NCBI GenBank assembly: GCA_013290085.1
Contig: JABCYS010000039.1
Location: 1-8,019 of the forward strand
Direction of reading: 5' to 3'
Origin: Candidatus Babelota bacterium
Lineage (GTDB): Bacteria > Dependentiae > Babeliae > Babeliales > JABCYS01
DNA length: 8,019 nt
This document shows positions 1 to 6,694 of this stretch, in pieces; position 1 is the stretch's first letter; every line of letters begins with the position of its first letter. Under the pieces are notes generated by a model, which did not search any database, was not told the origin of the DNA, and worked only from the letters and a program-made list of their open reading frames with translations. Both the position numbers and the translations under genes were made by a program.

Positions 1-1001
1 AAGAGCGCAAGCTCAACGCGCCAGTTTTTTGGATACCATATGGCTGCCCATATACCTATATTTGCAAATAATAGAAAGTAGAGTAAAAATACGCCCAATT
101 TTGCCCAAATTGTTTTGAGTACGAACCAAGGGTGTGCTCGCACTAAATGGAGAACTTCGTTTTTTAGAATTGCTTCATAACGAGAAGTATAAGCTGGAAC
201 ATCTGGGTCTATCGAGAAGGCTTTTTTCCCCCCCGCCTCATCATTAAAATAGATGCCAAAATCATTGTTGAGATAGCCAAAGCCTACGTAAAGCGTATGC
301 CAAAAGGGGTGAGCGTCGGCATCTGAACGGTAATTTGGAAAATGTTCCTGCGCATATGTCTTGTAGGTGGCATAGATAGATTTAAAGTGGAGAACCGGTA
401 TGAGAAATCCAAAAAATATTGTTGTTATCAGTAATAATTTTTTATGCCAAGTGTAGAGCGCGTGGGTGATTATCATGATGAGCAAAAAGATGAGCGCAGG
501 GCCGCCTGAATGGGCGCGAATATAATGCGCGTAGCCCAAACCAATACCTGACAAGAAGAGAAATAAAAAAAGCAGTAATGACTGCGGTTTTTTTTGAAAA
601 AAATAGAGACCTAATGGAATGACAGCAAGCGCTGTTGAAGTATACATTTTATATACGTCGAGCAAATCATATGAGAGACGGGTCAGGAGAAGCAAGACTG
701 CTACCGATACAAAGCGGGCGACGGGCGACTTGTACAGCAAAAAAAAGCCGGTAAGGGCCAAAATTACCGCGAGTATGGTTGTGCCGTGAATAAATAACTT
801 TAATGCGGTTTCTAAAGATATATTGAATAGAACTACGAGTTTGGGGATGATGCAATAAATGCCAATGTCGTCAAAAGTGGAGGAAGGTATGATGGTTGTA
901 CCGTTATATTCTACCAGGGCTATGCCAGTTTTTTTGTACCCTTCTATGGCGGCAAGGAGATGCTCATAGCGGCCTATGGTTATATTAAATGGAGCGTGCA
1001 T
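1..1001 (-). CDS. Protein A: multispanning membrane protein, GT-C-like paralog (3' end beyond window)
   Basis: Reading the minus strand from the ATG at 1001 gives 333 open codons running off the left edge; by comparison with B about 50 C-terminal residues are missing. The protein is hydrophobic, with several TM segments. It matches B and C along its whole length: R11-Y12, T25-G26, N33-G34, D44-D45-x-G-x-Y followed by IIPK, HYIRAHSG, W234-H235, Y238-x-G-F-G, N246-D247, N253-D254, and LLYFLLFAN near the end. In the 44 residues from R11, about 29 are identical to B. The start is fixed by AGGA at 1010-1013, eight bases ahead of ATG and directly after the stop of B, so translation is probably coupled to B. 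Role inferred: integral membrane sugar transferase of the GT-C type, by similarity of its loop to D. No stronger family assignment is possible by eye; a non-enzymatic membrane protein remains possible. Confidence 0.85.
   Translation of the reverse strand, partial: MHAPFNITIGRYEHLLAAIEGYKKTGIALVEYNGTTIIPSSTFDDIGIYCIIPKLVVLFNISLETALKLFIHGTTILAVILALTGFFLLYKSPVARFVSVAVLLLLTRLSYDLLDVYKMYTSTALAVIPLGLYFFQKKPQSLLLFLFLFLSGIGLGYAHYIRAHSGGPALIFLLIMIITHALYTWHKKLLLITTIFFGFLIPVLHFKSIYATYKTYAQEHFPNYRSDADAHPFWHTLYVGFGYLNNDFGIYFNDEAGGKKAFSIDPDVPAYTSRYEAILKNEVLHLVRAHPWFVLKTIWAKLGVFLLYFLLFANIGIWAAIWYPKNWRVELAL
222..234. repeat. T6-C7 homopolymer tract inside gene A (G7-A6 on the coding strand)
   Basis: Six T then seven C on the plus strand encode Gly-Gly-Lys-Lys in the loop just after the N253-D254 motif of A. 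The reading frame is intact here, because the following residues (KKAFSIDP) align with KKVMAIDP in C. A G7 run stands out in this A/T-rich context and could slip in replication. Confidence 0.6.
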
Positions 1002-1009
1002 AAAAAAAT

Positions 1010-1013
1010 TCCT
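1010..1013 (-). promoter_or_regulatory. Ribosome binding site of gene A, abutting the stop of B
   Basis: AGGA on the minus strand lies one base after the TAA of B and eight bases before the ATG of A. It decides the start of A and suggests that A is translated by ribosomes finishing B. Confidence 0.6.
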
Positions 1014-1014
1014 T

Positions 1015-2166
1015 TTATAAAAATTTCTTAAAAAAAGGCGAGGTAGTTTTCAGTTGGCTGACTGCATGATTGATGCTTGTTATGCCGAATAAGGTAGCGC
1101 ATGCAAAAAATCCAAGAAGATAATCTCGGTAAGGTATGGCGATAATGCCAAAAAGAGCACTAAAGGCCAGAGCGCAAAAAAAAGCAAAAATAATACGCCA
1201 GCGTTGTGGATAAAAAAAAGCAGCAAATATGCCGAAGTTTGCAAATAATAAAAAATAAAGAAGAGTGATGCCAAGTTTTGCCCCTACGGTGTGGACAACA
1301 AAAATGAAATGCTCTTTACGAAGACGGGACACTTCATTTTTTAAAATTTTTTCCGAGGCGGCTGAGGGATAAGGAGTGTTAGGAGCACTCTTTTCCACCA
1401 ATCTAAAACCAACACTGTCATCGTAGCTTAAGCCAAGATCATTACTCAAAAAGCCAAGACCAATATACATTTGGTGCCAAAAAGGATGATAGGGATCGCC
1501 AAGTCGGCCCTCTAAATGTTGGTGCGCATAGGCCTGGGTTTTTGAAATGACAGATTTAAAATAAAGCACGGGAAAAATAATTCCCAAAAAAATAAGTCCC
1601 ACCAGGAGAGCTTTTTTTAATTTCGGTTGCGGCATGGTGACGATCAGTAATGTTAAAAAGATTAAAGCAGCAGTTCCCGAATTAGCACGAATGTAATGAA
1701 AAAATCCTATGCAGATAACCGCTAAAAAGGTAAATAAGGGGAAGAAGACTGAGTTGTTATTGCGCTGGGTAAAGTAGAGAGCCCAAGGAATAATGGCGAT
1801 GGCGGTAACAGCATAGGCGAGGTAGACATCTGTTATTTGCAGACAATAGAGTGTCAGAAAAGTTATGCCGAGATACGAGATTGTACGGGTAAAAAATGAG
1901 CGATAGAGCGAAAAAAATCCTGCTGCGCCAAGAATTGATGCAAGAATCGTTATGCCAACAAAAAAAATGTGGATGCTTGTGTCCAGGGGTAAGCTAAAAA
2001 CCTTTGCGATTTTGGGAATAATACAATAAATACCAATGTCATCGGCAGGAAGCGATGGGGCTAGTTCTGTGCCGTTATATTCGATGAGTGCAACACCTGT
2101 TCTTGTGTAGCCTTCTAGGGCGCGGGCAAGATGGATATATCTACTTTCCATAATGTGTAGGGGCAT
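1015..2166 (-). CDS. Protein B: multispanning membrane protein, GT-C-like paralog, 383 aa
   Basis: A complete polytopic membrane protein with roughly nine hydrophobic segments between residues 44 and 372. It has a short polar N-terminus and a basic C-terminal tail ending FFKKFL. Landmarks are R9-Y10, D42-D43-x-G-x-Y47, HYIRANSG, and the polar loop W230-H231, Y234-x-G-L-G238, N242-D243-x-G245, D249-D250, followed by PYPSAASEKIL. The loop aligns without gaps with residues 279-295 of D. GT-C enzymes usually place a catalytic acidic residue in the first extracytoplasmic loop after TM1; here D42/D43 could play that part, but TM1 itself is absent. An in-frame TGA lies four codons before the ATG, so the start cannot be moved up to recover it. 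The ribosome site is weak (GAGAG at 2174-2178). It is followed by A after 13 bases. Function inferred: transfer of a lipid-linked sugar outside the membrane. Confidence 0.88.
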   Translation of the reverse strand: MPLHIMESRYIHLARALEGYTRTGVALIEYNGTELAPSLPADDIGIYCIIPKIAKVFSLPLDTSIHIFFVGITILASILGAAGFFSLYRSFFTRTISYLGITFLTLYCLQITDVYLAYAVTAIAIIPWALYFTQRNNNSVFFPLFTFLAVICIGFFHYIRANSGTAALIFLTLLIVTMPQPKLKKALLVGLIFLGIIFPVLYFKSVISKTQAYAHQHLEGRLGDPYHPFWHQMYIGLGFLSNDLGLSYDDSVGFRLVEKSAPNTPYPSAASEKILKNEVSRLRKEHFIFVVHTVGAKLGITLLYFLLFANFGIFAAFFYPQRWRIIFAFFCALAFSALFGIIAIPYRDYLLGFFACATLFGITSINHAVSQLKTTSPFFKKFL

Positions 2167-2290
2167 TGCGGACTCTCATAAAATGTTAATTAAAAAAAAG
2201 CAGAACCAAATCTAGTTTCTTTTTTTTGTTTTGTATATTAAAAGCAGTTGAAAAAAATGTATAAAAAAAGAAGAAATTATGGCGGTACAT

Positions 2291-2354
2291 TTGATAAAGT
2301 ACGGGGATATTTTTTTGCTCGTTAAATGCCGGTAGCACTAGTGATGGTACTCAT
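2291..2354 (-). pseudogene. Remnant of a family 2 glycosyltransferase (N-terminal ~22 codons, frameshifted)
   Basis: On the minus strand an ATG at 2354-2352 overlaps the TGA stop of C (ATGA), the usual layout of a coupled downstream gene. It reads MSTIT, then after a frame change the neighbouring frame reads LVLPAFNEQKNIPVLYQ up to 2291. This closely matches the start of E (MKLISIIIPAYNEEQNIPVVYQ), including the P-A-[YF]-N-E nucleotide-binding motif of family 2 glycosyltransferases. The ATG-to-Pro distance is 22 bases here against 24 in E, so a net two-base loss (or one-base gain) broke the frame. Beyond 2290 no further similarity is visible in any frame: no DGS, DADLQDPP or C-terminal TM segments. 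The rest was evidently deleted. Seen: both frames and the ATGA overlap. Inferred: a lost polyprenyl-phosphate sugar synthase partner of C. Confidence 0.75.
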
Positions 2355-3505
2355 TTCTTTTTCTTATGCCACCAGTGCTCAAGAGCATTATTAATGCTGG
2401 CAATACCAAACAAGGTGGAACAGGTAAAAAAGCCAAGCATGTAGTAAAAAAACGGCATGACGAGAATGACAAAAAGACTGTTAAAACAAAGTGCACCTAA
2501 AAAAGCCAGACGTATCTGCCAGGGAAGAGGATAGAAAAAGGAGGCGACTACTCCGAAATTAGCAAACAAAAGAAAATAAAAAAGAAGAATGCCAAGCTTT
2601 GCAAAGATTGTGTGGATAACAAAAATAGGCTGCCTTTTAAAAAGAGAAAATAGTTCCGATCGCAATATTTTTTCTGATGCTGGAGAAGGATAGGGATCAG
2701 TTACGGAGATGGTTGGATCAATAGCCATTACTTTTTTGTGCGCAACAGAATCATCGTACTGTATGCCAAAAGGGCTGTTAAGAAAACCAAATCCTATATA
2801 AAGTGAATGCCAAATTTGATGATGGGATTGGCACTGTTTGCTTTCCTTGGGAAAATGTTGTTCTGCGCATACCGTATAAGCATGGAAGACAGATCTAAAA
2901 TGCAAGACTGCTAAAGAAAGGCCGAAAAATAAGCAACTCATAAGAGCAACCTTTTTCCACCAGCTATCTTTAACGTAGGTTACAACGAGTATGCAGAAAA
3001 AAATAAGAACAGCTGTCCCTGAATGCATACGTATATAATGAGCCGTACCTATGAACATGCCGGCCAAAAAACTAAAAATAAAAAATGAAAGTTTAATTTT
3101 TCGTTGAGCAAAATATAAAATCCAGGGAATACAGGTTAATGCTGTAACCGTATAGAGCTGATAGACATCCCTAAAGCGGGTATTTAAATAAATAAGCAAT
3201 GCTAAACCAGTAAATGCTACAAGTCGCTCAAGCCATAACCGGTACAGGAAAAAAAATCCAGTAAGTCCGATAAGGAATGACAGTCCGCTTAATCCATAAA
3301 AAAACAAAGGCAGTGCTGTGTCTAGTGAAATGCCAAATGAAGTTACTAATTTTGGTATGATGTAATAAAGTCCAAAATCATCCGCTATAAAACCAGGAAC
3401 TAGTTCTTGCCCATTAAATCCAATTAAGTGAACGCCTGTTTTTTGATAGCCCATTAAACAATGGGTAAGACTTTCATACCGACAGGACATTAATTGAACA
3501 GGCAT
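2351..3505 (-). CDS. Protein C: multispanning membrane protein, GT-C-like paralog, 384 aa
   Basis: Third member of the A/B/C set, complete, starting MPVQLMSCRY and ending in a basic HWWHKKKK tail. It has R9-Y10, T23-G24, N31-G32, D42-D43-x-G-x-Y47, HYIRMHSG, W232-H233, Y236-x-G-F-G240 and D251-D252, with hydrophobic segments placed as in B. One difference stands out: where A, B and D have N-D-x-G in the polar loop, C has S244-P245-F-G, losing the acidic residue. The start is supported by AGGA seven bases upstream of the ATG at 3505; an in-frame TAG four codons upstream prevents an N-terminal extension. It is the first gene of the minus-strand cluster, transcribed away from D, and its stop overlaps the start of the decayed GT2 gene. 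Function inferred as for B; the changed loop residue may mean altered or lost activity. Confidence 0.88.
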   Translation of the reverse strand: MPVQLMSCRYESLTHCLMGYQKTGVHLIGFNGQELVPGFIADDFGLYYIIPKLVTSFGISLDTALPLFFYGLSGLSFLIGLTGFFFLYRLWLERLVAFTGLALLIYLNTRFRDVYQLYTVTALTCIPWILYFAQRKIKLSFFIFSFLAGMFIGTAHYIRMHSGTAVLIFFCILVVTYVKDSWWKKVALMSCLFFGLSLAVLHFRSVFHAYTVCAEQHFPKESKQCQSHHQIWHSLYIGFGFLNSPFGIQYDDSVAHKKVMAIDPTISVTDPYPSPASEKILRSELFSLFKRQPIFVIHTIFAKLGILLFYFLLFANFGVVASFFYPLPWQIRLAFLGALCFNSLFVILVMPFFYYMLGFFTCSTLFGIASINNALEHWWHKKKK

Positions 3506-3649
3506 ACAATGTTCCTAAAATTTTAAAAAATGTTGGTGGTGCAAGATAGTACATTTACTGTGAAAATTGAGGAAGTTTTTTTTCCACAAAAAATAAAATA
3601 GACTAGTCGGTCGCAAAGAATATTCCTGTATTTTCTAAAAAAAGAATCT
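3506..3649. promoter_or_regulatory. Divergent intergenic region between C (minus) and D (plus)
   Basis: This 144-bp A/T-rich spacer must hold the promoters of both divergent groups. No pair of -35/-10 boxes is convincing. On the plus strand TTGAGG (3567-3572) and TAAAAT (3594-3599) are 21 bp apart, too far for a standard sigma70 site. A perfect 8-bp palindrome GACTAGTC (3601-3608) is centrally placed and could be an operator, but could also be chance. No ORF or RNA gene is seen. Confidence 0.45.
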
Positions 3650-5059
3650 ATGACAATCACAAAAAAAATTTTGTATCACAAAGGTGCTCTCTGCATCGCC
3701 GCCTTACTCCTCAACATTTTTTTTCTAAGCTTTCATTACAATAAGCCCTTTTTCGAGGAGTTGTTGCTGCCGCATGGTGAGATTGCTTACAACGTGTGCA
3801 TGCACAACTCAATTAAAACCAATCCTGAACGGATGAAGCAGGTGGCCTTGCAACAGCGAGATAAAGGTGCATTAATAGACTATGCTGATATAGATCATTC
3901 CCATTTTGCCTACCCAACCGAATATCGCTCGATTAATGATACGGTAGGCTACGGCATTGTTCTTGGGTTGTTGTGGAAATTAACGGGTGCTTGTTACTAC
4001 TGGTATATGCAAATAGTTCAAGCAATCCTTTTTTCTCTCGGCATGTGGTTGTTCTATGATATTGCATTCCTATTGTTTGGTAATGCACACATCGCTCTTT
4101 TTTGTAGCATTGCACAGCTTTTTTTCTTTCCGCTTATGTATTTAAATGTTCAGGTATTACGGGATATCTGGGCCTACTATGCATTGCTACTCTTGCTGTA
4201 CGGACTTCTCTCCTATCTAAAAAAGGGCACTTCGGTTTATACCGTTATCATGTGCAGTATTTTCTTTTCTTTGTTTCAAGGTGTTCGCCCCACCGTTTTT
4301 TTTACACTAGCAACCGTATCACTTGCCGTGTGGTGGTGGTTTAAAAATGAGCGGACTAAAAAAGTGATGACCGCACTTGGCATTTTTTGGATAACGAACG
4401 TTCTTCTTTTTTGGCTACCGTTCATGGCGTATAACAAAATTGCCTATAACCAGTATCTTGTATCACCAGCCGGCCAAGATCTGTATGAAGGACTGGGAGA
4501 GTTTGAAAACGACAAAGGCTATGTCATGGATGATGGGGTATTTGAGCGGGAGATGAAAGAAAAATATGGCCTGGTTCTTGGTACCGTGGCTTGTGATGAG
4601 AAAGGAAAAGAACTTTTTTGGCAGGCAGTCAAGGAAGATCCCGCCTTTTATATAACATGTCTGGTGAAGCGATTACAATTCATTTTTTTCTTTAATCCGT
4701 TGTGGACCAGTTATGTTGATGATCTTTTTAACAGCGCCGCAACAATGAAAGAAAAAATACGTATTGTTGTTACTCAGCCTGGTTCCTTTGTTATGAAATG
4801 CATCGATTATCTGAGCGCTAAACTTTTGTATGTAGAATTTTTTCTTCTTCTTGGGTGGCTAGGATTTTTTCTTCTGTTACTACAAAAAAACTATCTTCCC
4901 GTTGTGATGGTGGCGGCGGTGATTTTATCGAGCATTAGTAAATTTCCTTCGCACATGGAGCCGCGCTATTTGGTAACTTTTTATTGGGTATTCTCCTTTT
5001 TTGTTGGATACTTAGCCTGGTCAGCAAAAGAATATTTTTTCAAACAGAGCAAGTCATAA
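3650..5059 (+). CDS. Protein D: GT-C-type integral membrane glycosyltransferase (PMT/GT39-like), 469 aa
   Basis: A polytopic protein with about nine to ten hydrophobic segments. TM1 is at about 12-30 after a basic N-terminus. A long polar first loop (about 31-98) ends in N96-D97 before V-G-Y-G. A run of membrane segments follows, including WYMQIVQAILFSLGMWLFYDI and a later L-F-G typical of this fold, then a large polar loop (about 262-345), and the last TM is preceded by EPRY. In the GT-C superfamily a first-loop acidic residue activates transfer from a polyprenyl-phosphate sugar; D97 is a candidate. The polar loop carries Y279-x-G-L-G283, N287-D288-x-G290 and D294-D295, exactly spaced as in A and B. 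The next gene, E, starts 3 bp after the stop, and E probably makes the lipid-linked donor. The ribosome site is weak (AAAGAA before ATG). Acceptor and sugar are unknown. Confidence 0.85.
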   Translation: MTITKKILYHKGALCIAALLLNIFFLSFHYNKPFFEELLLPHGEIAYNVCMHNSIKTNPERMKQVALQQRDKGALIDYADIDHSHFAYPTEYRSINDTVGYGIVLGLLWKLTGACYYWYMQIVQAILFSLGMWLFYDIAFLLFGNAHIALFCSIAQLFFFPLMYLNVQVLRDIWAYYALLLLLYGLLSYLKKGTSVYTVIMCSIFFSLFQGVRPTVFFTLATVSLAVWWWFKNERTKKVMTALGIFWITNVLLFWLPFMAYNKIAYNQYLVSPAGQDLYEGLGEFENDKGYVMDDGVFEREMKEKYGLVLGTVACDEKGKELFWQAVKEDPAFYITCLVKRLQFIFFFNPLWTSYVDDLFNSAATMKEKIRIVVTQPGSFVMKCIDYLSAKLLYVEFFLLLGWLGFFLLLLQKNYLPVVMVAAVILSSISKFPSHMEPRYLVTFYWVFSFFVGYLAWSAKEYFFKQSKS

Positions 5060-5062
5060 AAC

Positions 5063-5992
5063 ATGAAATTAATTTCCATTATTATTCCCGCTTATAACGA
5101 AGAGCAGAACATCCCAGTTGTGTATCAACAAGTTTCTCTAACGCTACAAACATTAGCTCCTACCTATGATTACGAATTTATTTTTATAAATGATGGGAGC
5201 AAGGACCATACCTGGGAAAAAATTAATGATCTTGCGCAGACCGATGCCCACGTGAAGGGTATTAATTTTAGCCGCAACTTTGGCCACCAAATTGCTCTTT
5301 CTGCTGGTTATGATGTGGCAAAGGGAGATGCTATTATTTCCATGGACGCAGATCTGCAAGATCCACCAACCTTACTTCTTGAGATGATCAATGCCTGGGA
5401 AAAAGGTTTTGATATTGTGTATGCGCGACGCATCAATCGTGATGACGGCTTTTTAAAAAAATTGACTGCATTGTGGTACTACAAATTTTTGGATGCCGTT
5501 GCCGAGGTGAAGATTCCACGCAATGTCGGAGATTTTCGCCTCATCGATAAAAAAGTTCTTAATGAATTAAAGAGATGTCGTGAAAAATCTCGTTATTTAC
5601 GGGGCATGGTTGCCTGGACAGGGTTTAAGCATACATTTGTAGATTTTGTCAGGCCCAACCGTCTGAGTGGTATGACCGGTTATACCTGGAAAAAAATGTT
5701 CAGACTTGCGTTTGACGGGCTCACTGGTTTTTCCCTTTTTCCTCTCAAGATAGCTGCCTATGTTGGCGTATTTGTGATCATTACTGGTGCCGCCATGTTT
5801 TGCGGCATTACCATCGATGCCTTTATTAAAGGTGTGCATTATCCGCTTTTTAAGTGGCTGGTTACCATAATCTATATTTTTATGGGGGTTTTATTCCTTT
5901 TGCTCTGGCTTATAGGGGAGTACATAGGTCGGATCTATGAGCAGCAGAAGGATCGCCCGCTCTACATAGTGGAGGAGAGGGTGAACCTCTAG
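5063..5992 (+). CDS. Protein E: family 2 glycosyltransferase, polyprenyl-phosphate sugar synthase (GtrB/DPM1-like), 309 aa
   Basis: The protein is expected to transfer a sugar from a nucleotide sugar to polyprenyl (undecaprenyl) phosphate on the cytoplasmic side. Visible motifs are P9-A-Y-N-E13 near the N-terminus, N43-D44-G45-S46, the metal-binding D95-A-D97 within MDADLQDPP, and a conserved SRNFGHQ block at about 71-77. Two C-terminal TM helices (about 231-252 and 264-286) are followed by the family's characteristic tail GEYIGRIYEQQKDRPLYIVEE-like segment. Length and layout match GtrB/DPM1-type enzymes with two TM segments. It follows D by 3 bp and is clearly co-transcribed; a terminator lies 20 bp after its stop. 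The same N-terminal sequence appears as the decayed copy after C. The sugar (glucose, mannose or other) cannot be told from sequence; a glycosyltransferase acting on another lipid carrier is less likely. Confidence 0.93.
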   Translation: MKLISIIIPAYNEEQNIPVVYQQVSLTLQTLAPTYDYEFIFINDGSKDHTWEKINDLAQTDAHVKGINFSRNFGHQIALSAGYDVAKGDAIISMDADLQDPPTLLLEMINAWEKGFDIVYARRINRDDGFLKKLTALWYYKFLDAVAEVKIPRNVGDFRLIDKKVLNELKRCREKSRYLRGMVAWTGFKHTFVDFVRPNRLSGMTGYTWKKMFRLAFDGLTGFSLFPLKIAAYVGVFVIITGAAMFCGITIDAFIKGVHYPLFKWLVTIIYIFMGVLFLLLWLIGEYIGRIYEQQKDRPLYIVEERVNL

Positions 5993-6011
5993 CCCAGATT
6001 CTTTGGATCCC

Positions 6012-6041
6012 TCAATAGCACTTGGCCGCTATGATTTTTTT
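6012..6041 (+). terminator. Rho-independent terminator of the D-E operon
   Basis: Stem 6012-6019 (TCAATAGC) pairs with 6028-6034 (GCTATGA) with a single bulged A, enclosing an 8-base loop, and is followed at once by seven T (6035-6041). It lies 20 bp after the stop of E. The stem is short, but the T tract is good. Confidence 0.65.
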
Positions 6042-6101
6042 GTCACAAACAATGAAATAATTTTCTTGGATTTGTTCAATTTGAAATTTGTCACAGGGCG
6101 G

Positions 6102-6129
6102 TTGCGATGGCTGTTGTTATCGTTAGAAT
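6102..6129 (+). promoter_or_regulatory. Sigma70-like promoter for F-G
   Basis: TTGCGA (6102-6107, 4/6 to the -35 consensus) and TAGAAT (6124-6129, 5/6 to the -10 consensus) are separated by 16 bp. This would start transcription near 6136, about 38 bases before the ATG of F. It lies after the E terminator, consistent with an independent unit. Prediction by eye only. Confidence 0.5.
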
Positions 6130-6173
6130 GAAGCTACATAGCACTTTTTATCTCTTCGCTTTAGGACATCTCA

Positions 6174-6662
6174 ATGAAATTTACAGCCCCAGAAAAAACC
6201 ATCGCAGTTCTTTTTCTAGCAACTCTTTCTCTCGCTCCGGCACTTTGTGGCGTACAGAATACGGCTCAAAGGCAAGAATTAACGAAGCTTGAGAAGGTGA
6301 AACAGAGTATAAAAAATAGATCCAAATCAGCTTTTCAATTTATACGAAAGTACCGTGTTGCTTTTGGTGTAGGCGCAGCAGTTCCGGCAGCTTCCTTGAT
6401 TGGGTATATCGTCATGCGAGTACTCCGCTCTCGATCTGCACGAAATAAAAATTGGCAGCCAGAAGGATTTGAGTCGATAGATCCAAGAGATCCAAGGAAA
6501 GTGTTTGCTGCAATCTTAAAAAGCGGCGTTCGTCCAAGAGGGGATGGGTTGCCTAAGGATACAAGCAACTCTTATGTGCAGGTAGAAGAAAAAGTAAATC
6601 CTGATGGCACGAAAGACTACATTGATCCACAAACCGGGAAGCGTTTAGGTTCAGAAATCTAA
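6174..6662 (+). CDS. Protein F: exported single-TM protein of unknown function, 162 aa
   Basis: Not recognised. Residues 1-26 look like a signal peptide: a hydrophobic core AVLFLATLSLAPA, then L-C25-G. A basic, probably helical stretch follows (33-61, many K/R/Q). Next is a TM segment at about 62-84 starting RVAFGVGAA, then a basic stop (RSRSAR), and a polar tail of about 75 residues with DPRDPRK and a C-terminal NPDGTKDYIDPQTGKRLG segment. If the signal is cleaved, the basic stretch would be outside the inner membrane and the tail in the cytoplasm. If it is not cleaved, the topology is a two-TM hairpin. The start is supported by AGGA seven bases ahead of the ATG and by the promoter upstream. 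Its layout is shared with G, 32 bp downstream, suggesting duplication and a common operon. No enzymatic motif is seen; a structural or envelope role would be a guess. Confidence 0.8.
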   Translation: MKFTAPEKTIAVLFLATLSLAPALCGVQNTAQRQELTKLEKVKQSIKNRSKSAFQFIRKYRVAFGVGAAVPAASLIGYIVMRVLRSRSARNKNWQPEGFESIDPRDPRKVFAAILKSGVRPRGDGLPKDTSNSYVQVEEKVNPDGTKDYIDPQTGKRLGSEI

Positions 6663-6694
6663 AGAGACCTCGTTTTAGACATGAGCAGGGAACC

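Noticed and set aside
222..234. Programmed -1 frameshift site at the G7-A6 run of A
   Set aside because: The zero-frame codons are GGG AAA, not the GGA AAA phase a slippery heptamer needs, and the protein stays aligned with C after the tract.
667..855. 62-codon minus-strand ORF within gene A
   Set aside because: It lies wholly inside A in a different frame; A matches B and C through this stretch, so it is a shadow.
2291..2354. Programmed frameshift producing a functional GT2 after C
   Set aside because: The GT2 similarity stops after about 22 codons and the rest of the enzyme is missing, so no functional product could result.
3567..3599. Promoter for D from TTGAGG and TAAAAT
   Set aside because: The 21-bp spacer is outside the usual 16-18 bp, and such boxes are common by chance in A/T-rich sequence.
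6107..6292. 61-codon plus-strand ORF overlapping the start of F
   Set aside because: It begins between the promoter boxes, has no ribosome site, and overlaps F in another frame; F has a good AGGA site and a signal peptide.
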